A DNA stretch of 64,000 nucleotides, taken from Siphonodentalium dalli (Eukaryota; Mollusca; Scaphopoda; Gadilida; Siphonodentaliidae). The notes under the pieces were generated by a model. That model was given only the letters and a program-made list of their open reading frames with translations, was not told where the DNA came from and did not search any database. Within the stretch, counting starts at the first letter, position 1. The number at the start of each line of letters is the position of its first letter. A program made the translations under genes and the position numbers. Below, in pieces: positions 50,101-62,100 of this stretch. The DNA is taken from NCBI GenBank assembly GCA_032622095.1, contig CP136063.1:84169980-84233979 (forward strand), given 5' to 3'.

Positions 50101-53100
50101 TTAGGGAAATTTATCACTTCTGGGACGATAATCTAAACACTAAAAGTCATATTTCGTTTACATTTTCATGTTTGGGTGACGGATTATTGCAGAAATTGTT
50201 AGTCTAATATATACTAAATAGTAAAATAGAAGTTTGCACTTGTTTTCATCTGGTAAAAGTGGTGTTTTTATCGACGGGACGATGACACCTCCATTCTTGA
50301 TAAATCTCCATTCCGCCGAACGAAAATCGTCGAAAATCTTAACAGAAAAACTCGCATTTCGTTCACATTTTCATGTTTGGGTGACGGATTATTGCAGAAA
50401 ATGTTAGTCTAATATATACTAAATAGTAAAATAGAAGTTTGAACTTGAGTTCTGCTGGTAAAAGTAGTGTTTTTATCCACGGGACGATGACACATCCATT
50501 CTTGAAAAATCTGCATTCCGCCGAACGAAAATGTAGGGCGGCCACATGATGTTTTCTTCCTGTATTTGGTTATGGACCATCGATTAAACTTCATTTGCAT
50601 AACCTATAACCGACTATATTCGATAAAAGTCGGTTAAACTGCGTTCGTTGAATCTGCTGAACTGCCCCAGATAGAGTTCTGAACGGGTTGTTGAACTGGG
50701 GTGGAGGGCGGTCAAATGCGATTCCCGGCGTGTATTTGGTTATGGCCCATCGATTACAAGTCATTTGCATAACCTAAACCCCATTATCTTCGTCAAAATC
50801 AGTTAAACTGAGTTCGGGGGGGGGGGTCTGCTGAACTGTAGTCACCGTTCTGCTGAACGGAATTTTGAACTGGTGAACATATATTAAGTGCCATCTGCTC
50901 AACCCACGACCGACTACCGCCGCTATAATCGAGTTAAACTGAAATCTGGAAATCTGCTGATCAGCGTTTTAGGTGGTAACCTGCTGATCAGCAGCTGATT
51001 CAGCGTTTTAGGTACCGCCAATATGTTGGGGTATATTCAAAAAATGTGGGAAACGTATATAAAACTAAATGTCCTTTAGTTGGCGGATACGGTTTCATAT
51101 TCGCCTCGACCGATATTGGCAATATTAAGTCCTTATTGGGAGATAATTATGTTCTAATTAGGAGATAACTATTGTCTTGACATGCATGCTTTGTAGTTAC
51201 GATGCATTGTCAACAGAGTTAGACGGCATGTTATAGTACATGTGACAGATGGTGAAAATGCTCAGCGGCGTCAACAAATTTTGGAATCCCGGATATTTCC
51301 CCACCGGATATTTCCCCACTTTCAAAAGCGGACATTTCCCCACCCGGACATTTACCAGCGCCCATTGCCATTGCCAGCTCTCGTGTGATACACACAACAC
51401 TGCACCACACATGCAGGCGGGACCCGACTTTGATAAATACGAACGCGTGTTTTGAAATCCTTAATATAATCGGAACGTTTTAAGAGCAAATGTTATAAAG
51501 AGCGTTCACTTTATGGAAACAGTTTGATATATATCATTTTATCTTGATATAAGACTTTACAGTTATATATTAGTATATATTAGACTAACATTTTCTGCAA
51601 TAATCCGTCACCCAAACATGAAAATGTGAACCTAATGCTAGTTTTTCTGTTAAGATTTTCGAAGATTTTCGTTCGGCGGAATGCAGATTTTTCAAGAATG
51701 GAGATGTCATCGTCCCGTCGATACAAACACTACTTATACCAGCAGAAAACAAGTGCAAACGTCTATTTTACTATTTAGTATACATTAGACTAACATTTTC
51801 TGCAAAAATCCGTCACCCAAACGTGAAAATGTGAACGAAATGCGAGTTTTTCTGTTAAGATTTTCGACGATTTTCGTTCGGCGGAATGGAGATTTATCAA
51901 GAATGGAGGTGTCATCGTCCCTTCGATAAAAACACTACTTTTACCAGCAGAAAACAAGTGCAAACTTCTATTTTACTATTTAGTATATATTAGACTAACA
52001 TTTTCTGCAATAATCCGTCACCCAAACATGAAAATGTGTAAACGAAATATGACTTTTAGTGTTTAGATTATCGTCCCAGAAGTGATAAATTTCCCTAATT
52101 TCGACGCTTCGTTATTCGAACGCCCATCGTTCAGCATACGCTCAATTTTATCGGGAAAACATCACATTCGTATAGAGTAGATACCAATAAACAAGTTGAG
52201 ACCATGTTTGTGCCTCTAAACTCTTCCATTTCCGAATAAAATGACTTTTAAATATTCGTTCCGTTCCGTCCCGTCTTTTACACAAATCGTTCCGTCCCGT
52301 TCCGGCGGAAAATCGTTCCGTCCCGTCTTTTAGTAGATCCCATTGATTATGACATACAGCTTAATGGGTAACACAAGACACTCAGAGCAGTGTCAAAATA
52401 TGGACCACCATATGCAATAAAACAGTAATGAGGATTAACACTAATGAATCCTTTGTCTGTCATAAGGCATGATGGTAGATGTGTGTAATGGTATAATGTC
52501 AAGTAGCATTGGTTGGATTAAAGAAGACTATACAAAGTGTTTGGAGGTATGGGCATTCCTTACGTTGAGGTGTGTGATTAAATTTGAAGTTGCTTTGGCA
52601 CGATGTCCACATAGATTTATTTCCTTGGTTACGTGTATTTATGTTATTATAATTAAATAGAATGTTAGATGCTAAATAAAAACAAAATATTCATTAATTG
52701 TGAGCCCAGAAAACGAGGATAAGTTCAACATTTAAAGAACATGGGAGAGGAACAATGACTATAAGTGTAATCACGCTTGTGCTCCGATCCCTTTGTGATA
52801 TAATTATTTCAATACCATATGTTTAATCTAATCTAATTAAACCATATACAAGATCTATAGGGGCTCACCAAACCACCAAACTATCCCCTTTAATCGCACG
52901 TATACGCGCACTGTATTGTGATCATACCCACAGTTATAAACAAGAAAACCATAGTCCGAAATGGTAACGCCCCAAGATCATATTATTAGCCATAAATATA
53001 AATTATAATATAAAATATATTGGTTACATGAATGCACCGCCTCAGAATTCCGTTAAAACAACTAATCCTTAATTTTTTTACAAAACACTACGGCTTATTA

Positions 53101-56100
53101 CTGCAGGTTTTTCATTCACCAAACCAGAAAGCTTCTAAATGCGGATCAAAACTCGTGTTCCCGCCATAAAATCTTCAAGTGTGCATGGCCCAGCCATTGT
53201 TCATACCTAAACATCGAACGCAATTAACGCGGTCATAATAGGCCTAGTTACATACTGCAACTGTAAGACAATCAGCGAATACACACCCTTCGAAAACCCG
53301 AAATGTGTTGTCCTGCGAGATATCTCATCGCTATAGCTCAATTTGACACGGCCAGATTAGCCTTTCTACAATATCCTAAAACAATAAAGCTTCTCAAATC
53401 ATCGGCATAGTCAATATAAATTTCACGAACTTGGACATTCCAACTACAGCTTTTACCGGACTCGAGGTCGCAGTACAACTTTAACGCGTCCCAAAATAAC
53501 CGGAAAAAAACAATTATCTATTTATAGGATGCCCATAGGACCACATATTTCTAAAAATGTGTAGAATAGTATACACCGGTGGCGTTAATAATGCTCACAA
53601 AAACTCAACTTAAAGACATATTATGGACTTGTTCGGGTGCGTGAAATGGATAAGTTATTACTCAGGCCATGAGGAATGTAGCATTCTACTAAGATCGCCA
53701 AAAATTTCAAAGAAATCGACAATACCATTCCATAGAAAATATCGTCTGAACTACGCCCAATTGTAAATATTTACATCTCGATTCAGGACGCAAATATCGG
53801 CGGTAATATCACACAAATTATTTCGCCTTCGATGGTCATTGCATTTACTTAATATATAAGAATGACAATGTGTATTGTCAATTTGGATTAATATAAATAA
53901 CAAATAACTACTTTGAGCAAGATTATTCTAATTTCGATTTGATCACCCTACCAGAGTGTTTCGCATCACTTTAATGAATAGTAATTGCATCATTTTTTCA
54001 GATAAGGAGCCTCTCGGCGGAAACCCGCAAAACATATACAACCTCACTTTTATACGAATTGTCCTGTACGTCCTCCGTATGTGTGTGCCTATATTAAGAC
54101 ATACATGTATATTATATACGACATGGAACCCACGGTGTGATTACCTTTATTAAACGCATGTTGTCCTTTGTGATGTTTGATGACATTTTGCGGATATAAA
54201 CGTAAACATGAAATGGACATCTAGGTCATGTTAATCTATTTGGTTCATACTCGGATAACAATTAAACAATTATATAAAGAAGAGACCAGCAAGCTCTGTA
54301 GATTTCCGTCGGTTTTCTGGTGCAAGCGGTATAACTCTATCTTATAACTATCATACATGACATGGAAAATGTGCTGTTACACAAACATAGACGACGGGTT
54401 CTATTAATGCCCCTCGGGTGTATACTGTGGTACAGATTTTAGAAAGCTGTGGTTCGCTGGGCATTTTATAAATAGATAATGGGTTTTTCCGATTGTGACA
54501 ATTCGCAGCAGGTCGCTATTTGCGGACATCTATTTGCGGAGTTCCCCAAATTCGAGGAGGTCCCCTAAAATTGTCGAAATATGTTGATTTTAATTAGGAA
54601 ACGGGTGCGTATATGTCAATTGATACGTATTTTAAACAAATAACGACACGATCATCATAATAGTGGTTTGTTCTATCAATCATATCATAATAATAATCAT
54701 CATCACTTGCAACTTTTCGTCCCAATAACATTATTTGCAATGCTTGTTTACAAATATATGTATCGTCATTCGATATTTACTTGTGAGTCACTTGAACATA
54801 TTACTTGTCGTCGAACTCGTATTTTATATAACAGAAGAATGAGTCTATGTATATTTTGAATTGATCGAGTGTTGGAGCCTAAACAGCGAAGTCTGGCAGA
54901 GAGTTCCAGCTATTTACCACCCTCTTCGTGAAGAAATATTTTCCTATGGCCTTGTTAACAATGGGCATATGTAGCTTTTCATTATGCCCTCTTGTTCGCC
55001 CTGATGAATGTCTTTCTAATAGGTCACAGGCATTGATATTGTAATGACCATTCAACAGTTTATATAGCTCGATTAGATCTCCTCTAAATATTCGATATTT
55101 TAAAGACATCAGATTGAGTCTTATCATTCGTTCTCGGTACCATAGAGTTTTGATTTGACGAACTAGTTTCGTTGCTTTTCTTTGTTTATCTCTAACACAA
55201 TGCTTTGATATTTGTGATGTGTGCTCCATGCAGAGTTAAAGTATTCGATGATAGGTCTGACCATGCTTATGTAGAGCGATTAGAAAGTGTCGATGTCCAA
55301 GTTCGTGAAAGTTCTGTTGACTATGCCGATGATTTGAGAAGCTTTATTGTTTTAGGATATTGTAGGAAGGCTAATCTGGCCGTGTCAAATTGAGCTATAG
55401 CGATGGGATTTCTCGCAGGACAACACTTTTCGGGTATTCGTCGTGTGTGTATTCGCTGGATGTCTTATAGTTGCAGTATGTAACTATTATGACCGCGTTA
55501 ATTGCTTTCGATGTTTAGTTATGAACAATGGCTGGGCCATGCACTCTTGGCGGGAATACAATGCCTCCGATGTTTAGAAGCTTTCTGGTGTGGTGAACGA
55601 GAAACCTGCAGTAATAAGCCGTAGTTTTTTGTAATAATTTGAAGGATTAGTTGTTTTAACGGAATTCTGAGGCGGTGAATTCATGTAACCAATTTATTTT
55701 ATATTATAATTTGTATTTATGGCTAATAATATGATCTTGAGGGAGTTACCATTTATGATTATGGTTTTCTTGTATATAGATGTGTATTATACAGGGACAC
55801 CAGACACGCGAAAAAAAACTCGTTCATTCTTTTACATTTACATAACCCGTCTCTGTTACACTCAAAACTCGTTTGGTGATTGGTCAGATGCAATTGGGTC
55901 ACCCGGTTTACATCCCAATAACGTAAAGAGTATATCAAGAACAGGAAGTTACTAACTATTGACCTAATCTGAACTTATCACTAAATGCGGTCAGCAGAAT
56001 AGTTGAGCATGGTTTTGAAAGTTCAGACGAATTGCATCTGAAGCCAGTTATTGATATCGATCACGTCAAAATTTACAATAGTTGGAAATTTCATAACTGA

Positions 56101-59100
56101 CACGACATTAGTTGGACATTTCACACCAACAGTATGTTGTAATTGTTCTCGTGGTTTTATTTTCCAACAATTTCTTAGTGGGTTTTTTAAAACCAACATT
56201 CGCACATTTTACTACTTTCGTTCGTTTAGAGAGTGTCAGGTTGGACATTTCTAACACTTGGTAATCTTGAGGCCTGTCCAGTTGCTACGATTTGGCAATT
56301 TTCTGGTTCATATTAAAAACTGTTCTCACACCGGCCGAACCATGGTCGGGCTCATTCGATCGTTTTCCTTCCCCGGGCCTACTGATCAACTCAGAAAAGC
56401 CAATAGCCCATATTGTTTATTTTACAAAATCAGAGCGGATGAAGTCTGCGTTGGCAACGCACTCTTGACATCCAAGTCTTTAGAATTTGCCAGGTTAATT
56501 TGTCATTCGTTTCAATGCCACACGCTTTTAAATTCAACGGAAGATTTCATAATCGGCCACATTATTGATTCAATGTTAATAATAGACGACTTCTTCAAGA
56601 GAACATTTCAACCGCAATCGATTCCTGTATGTAATGCATTCGCGTATAATAAAGTGCCGGCATGCATTTATTCCAGTTACATGCTCAGATATATACATGT
56701 AAACCGCTGACACATGTAACTGTAAACAGGGACGTGGCGAAAAGGGAGTGGCTATCTACCCCTACCCCCAACTTTGGTCAAACTTTTCAACAGTTGGAAA
56801 TGCCATGCCTTCATAACACAACATTCGTTGGAAATTTTACATCACATAAGGTTGAACATGTTCTCATTGTTCTCATTTCCAGCCATTATTAATGGGGAAT
56901 TTGTTATTTTTAGGCCAACAACAGCATATTTTTCTACTATTGCTCGGAAACGGCCATCAGTTGGAAATTTTACAACCTAAGGAGGTGGCTGGTTGGAAAT
57001 TTCTAAATTTCTAACTGTTGGAAAGTATGAGGTTTGAGGTACATGTACCAATTGGAAAGTTCCAACCCAACAGGGGTGGGGTGCAAATGGAATTTCGCGA
57101 GCATGGGAGTTTGGTCTGGTTCAAGGGGGGGGGGGGGGTAGAGTTGGTAAGTTCAGGGTGGACACCCCAATGAGTCCGTATAGTCACGACCCTGTATGGA
57201 GAGTGTAAAATAACTGTTTTGTTGCACATATAGCAAAATATTTTCCAAGATAATTCGTCTGTTCGCCATTTTGAGGAACAGTTTTACATTCTAAAAAAAT
57301 TGGGGGTGGGGGTAGATAGCCACTACCTTTTCGCCACGTCCCTGTTTACAGTTACATATGTCAGCGGAAGTTTACATGTACATGTATATATCCGTGCATG
57401 TAACTGGAACATAATTCGTCTGTTCGCCATTTTGAGGAACAGTTTTACATTCTACGCAGACCGCGATACCTGAACCAACCTGATTCCTTTAGCAACAAAC
57501 AAGCTGATACCTCATTTGTGTCCAAACTCACAGTTGTTTGCACTAATATTCTGACCAAAGTTGCAGTCGAAGGATTCTCCAAGATGTGTAGACTGGTGTA
57601 TTCCACGCACCTCCGACTTGCAAGTTTTGTCAGAATGTTTTCGAAAATCACTGAGTATTTCCGAACAAATACGGTATCAACTTGTTTCAAAAATAAACAA
57701 GCATATGCTCGTAACAGTCAAAATGTTTTTTGTGTCGGTTACTCATATATTATGTTTTTTGTGCGTTTGCACTATCCTCGGGGCATTTGTATGCGTGATA
57801 TACTCACCAACCTTGAAACCACGTGATTCCCCACCGTGTGTGTGACGTATTTGGCGCGCGCTGTAAATAGCAACGTGCTCCATGCAAAATGTGTGCACGC
57901 TTCATGGGACGATCCGCATGAATCTAAAACTAAAGTTAGCATCTCTTGACCAATCGGAATGGGCGTTTTAGCGACAAATATTCAAGTTTAATCACAATAG
58001 AAATAATTCTGAGATATTTTTTCCAGATCTCAGTTGACCCGGGTGCATTGACGTTCAATCTACTCGTGCCAGTGGAAATTATTGTTGGTACGATTCCGCT
58101 GAGACAGACGTTTCCCCAGTATTGGGCTCAACAAGGAAGCGCCATGGCTGGTGATGGAAATATACAGCCAGCATTGCGTAAGTAATCCCGGAATATATCC
58201 TCCTGTATTCGCCGCGCTATTGAAATATCGGCCATATATATGGTAGGCCACCAACACCGAACACTTATCTGTGGCCATACATTCATAGCAATTGCTCCGA
58301 TAGTACAGCCTGGAGAAAATATGTATCCTGGCTGGCGTTCGTCAAACCTACTCTTACATTCATGCATGTGCGCGTTTCATTTAATATGTATAGCTGTCAC
58401 TCAACACAATAAACAACAATTCTTAACGTATAATATAAACCATCTATACAAACGTATCATACTTCGAGTCCACCACCTCACATTTTTAAAAACCAATAAT
58501 ATACAGTTGTCGCCCGCTGTCGAGGGAGACATTGAGATTTGTCACCCGCTCGAGAACGGAATGTCTCCCGAGGAGCGCAGCTTCGAGGGAGACATTCCGT
58601 TCTCGAGCGGGTGACAAATCTATATGTCTCCCGAGAAGAAGGGCAACAACTGTTTTGTTATCCGATTTTACCACAGAAAAAATCCTTGCCATCCACACGC
58701 ACGATGTCACGAGTGCTTAAATTTCTTTCCCGATTATGTGTATTTTCAGTAACTACTTATCGTCCTATAGGATTTCTGTTACATAAAGATAGTTAAGCGT
58801 TTGATAATCAGCGTTTATTTACGATCATTTTGGTGGTTAAATCGTCAATATCGGTCCATGCAATGTAAACCAATAAGCCATATAGGTATGTTATCGCCTT
58901 CCGAAATGTGGCATAGTCAATGTCGTCTTGTGTGCGGAATTTACTCGCGATGTTCATTTCATAACGGTCTTCCCCGAAAGCTATTGGGAAGTTGTCAATT
59001 TCATTAATGTACATTCATATGTGTCAGTGCTCCCAAGTACATGGCGATCCTCACACAAAAATACTTCTATGATCACAGTGCAGACATCGCGGAGCGGTCT

Positions 59101-62100
59101 GATATCATGGATAAGCGTACAGTACCATTCATTCGCGACAAACGTATGCATTACGTTGTCTACCAGCAAACATTTATAACCAACCAACCTCAAGGGATCA
59201 ACTCTTTCAATCTTGCACCATAATGTCGACATGAATATATTGAATCACCGAGATGTTTCGATATAAAAAGTACATATAACGCTTGTCCGATAAAAGTATC
59301 AACTTAAAAGTTCGAATTTTAATGTTCACTAAATATATGCAAATTAGCAAACACCACAACTGGTGTGTTTTGCGAATCCGTGGGGTATATAAGAACTATG
59401 ATTTTAGTACATCGTAATGATGTGAAATAGATGAGTTACTGCAGTGTGTGTTTGGAGATATCCTTGCAATATAACATCAAGCGGGCGACAAAAACAATGT
59501 CTCCCGGCTCAGCGGGCGACAGTGTGATTTGTCGCCCGGCACGTGATAGGACATGGGCCAATCAGAAGGGTGGAAAATAGGGAGAAGGGTAACAAAACAT
59601 ATTGTTATCCTTCATCCCATATCATCCCATTTTCCTCTCTTCTGATTGGCTGAGAGTGCGTCACATGGCGGGCCGTAAATCACCATATTACCCTCGAGGG
59701 TAACATTGTCTCAGTTATTGACCGCTCAGCTGTTACCAGTAAACATAGAACTACGAATAACTCACCGCGCAGAGATTCTCTGATAGCTCTCTGATAATTT
59801 CGAAAAACACTGTTTTTATAAACCCCACTGTTTCATAACAACCGCGAACTGTGGTGTTTGCTAATTTGCATAATTGTGTGTTTTTTTATTTGCAATTAAA
59901 GCACGCTATTTATAAATGGTGTTATCACAGACACATATCTGTTATAAGGTGTAATAATCATATTGGACCTTTTTATATCAATAATAAAGACCGTGGGGCA
60001 AATAGATAAACCTTATTATGCAGTTGGTATGCTGCAGACAATTGCACATACGATGTACATACGTTACAACTACGTTTATGTACTAGATCAAATGGCCACT
60101 CTTTGCTGTTTATCAATTGATTATTTCTTTTCTTCAATACATTCCTCAGACTTCAGCGAATACCCGTATGTTGCGTAACGATCTATGACAGATGTCAATT
60201 TCTTTTTACACTACTACAACGTGTTAGTTCCTCATTTTTGCATTCTGGAAATTAACACGTATGTCGGCGTCTTCACGCTCATTTGAAACGAAACCGAACA
60301 TTTCGCTGCATGGCTACTCAACTTCGAAATTGCTTTACTCCTCTTTCCGTGAACCGATTTCCACAATGCAACCAGCAAACTGACCGGAGAATATCCGCGC
60401 AAAAGTCGGGTCTGTTAATTGATCCAGATTATGAATGTTTTATTTTCTAAATAGCGATGATTCCAACATAAAATTAACTTTTCGAACTGGATTAAAGAAT
60501 ATATGCGCGCATTTATGCCTGCTACTAAGGAGGTTCGTGTGTACTCCTTTGTCAGATAACAAAACAGTTATCACCCTTGTTTTCGTGAGACACGGGGATT
60601 TGTCGCCGCTCTCGAGTGGGCGACAAATCCCCGTGTCTCACTCAATCGCGGGCGATAACTGTATAATAAACTGTTCGTTTGGTACAAATTATTATAGAAT
60701 ATAATATACCAACATCAATATGTCCAAAGATTACGATAGTTGTATGTTGTCGAGAGGGGATTGTTGAGTATTTTACTGAAATTAACCATTGTATTTCTTG
60801 ACGTTGGGGAAGCTCCGCTTGAGAAAAGCTTGTCATTTTGATCATGTTCATTTCATCCATAAAATATCATGTTGATTTCAACGATACTCGACGAACACCG
60901 ACATCGTTTAGCTTCCCTGTATCTTCTGTGTTCCTTTTCGATTCAAGAAATCTATGGATTATCAGATTAATTTATGTACTATGTAGTCTCATGGTAAGAT
61001 ACAGTCTTAGCCCACGTGCTGTGTATTGCTTGTAAAATAAAGTGTTTAGGTACATGTTGATCGTGTTGAGGCTGTGCACGGCCATTTCGCACTGGTGTGC
61101 TTACGTGACTATATAGTAGAAATGCCGGTCAACTTATTTAATTTCATTACAAATACCCACACATTTGAGGCATAACCCGTTTGTCATGAAAATTAAATCT
61201 TCCTAGATACATTGTGCAACTTACAAGTTTCGAGTGTCATTAAAATATCTCCGCCTCCGAGGGAGACATGTCCACGAATTTGGACCAGGAGACTGTTAGA
61301 AATTCTTGATATGCCTACTTTCCTTCATCACACCTATGACAACCGGTAGATGCTATATTGGCAGGTGGTAACATCCACCAGCCAAATTTCTTGGAATGGC
61401 ATGATGACCAAATTACTGGTTCCCAGAGGCATAACTGAGCAGACAGAATAAAACAAACAAAAATGTATGAATGCCACCACAGCCACCTGGGGAAAATTAC
61501 AAAAATACCAATATAGACTTTACCAATGACCGATTTTGGCTAAAACCTCACCAACTATCAAAACTTTACAAAAATCTAGAAATCGATAATTACAGCCAAA
61601 ATATCCTCAGACGAACTTGAACGAATCGAAGTCGAGATATCCCATCGCAAACTAGCAAAATCTACCGACGAAATCGGGTCGTCAATCACCCTGTCCGCTC
61701 AGAGGCCTTTGACCTAGTTATAAAATAAATATTTTCTTTGCAATAATTTGTCGCGAACGTGTAATTAAATGCGATAGCATAACCTATAAATGCTCATATA
61801 TGTTCCGCAAGTCATTCCGAAGCCACCATACCTTTTTTATTTCATGTGTTTGTGCCCAATTTTTCAACTTTATTCATCAAACGAATTCCAGATACACGAC
61901 GTGTCTGCGACTGAAAGTGAATATTGTAAACAAGAATGCACGGGTCAGGCCACGTGGAATTCCCAGAATTTTAATATTGTGTCAAAGCAAATCCAATTAT
62001 TTAACTATACTTTCAAGTTCACTTCTGTTTTTAAATCAGATAAACTTCTTGGTACAGTAACTCTCTATGCGCATATACCCATGAGAACCGATAGACACAA

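Larger units (their letters stand above)
52940..55773. repeat. Inverted repeat, arms about 490 bp, 1.86-kb loop
   Basis: Left arm 52940-53436 (from ACAAGAAAACCATA to CACGAACTTGGAC) is the diverged reverse complement of right arm 55295-55773. Shared blocks include GGCTTATTACTGCAGGTTT, GCATGGCCCAGCCATTGTTC, ATTTGACACGGCCAGATTAG and ACAATAAAGCTTCTCAAATC. The loop contains a copy of the 35.0-35.4 kb repeat and a dead LINE RT end. Confidence 0.92.

Noticed and set aside
56258-56710. 150-codon frame as a gene
   Set aside because: No family resemblance, and its end lies in the inverted arm of a repeat element.
57518-57845. Pair of about 100-codon frames just before exon 6 as an extra ARRDC exon
   Set aside because: They would not fit between HYYLQ and ISVDPG, which join directly in arrestins and in phase.
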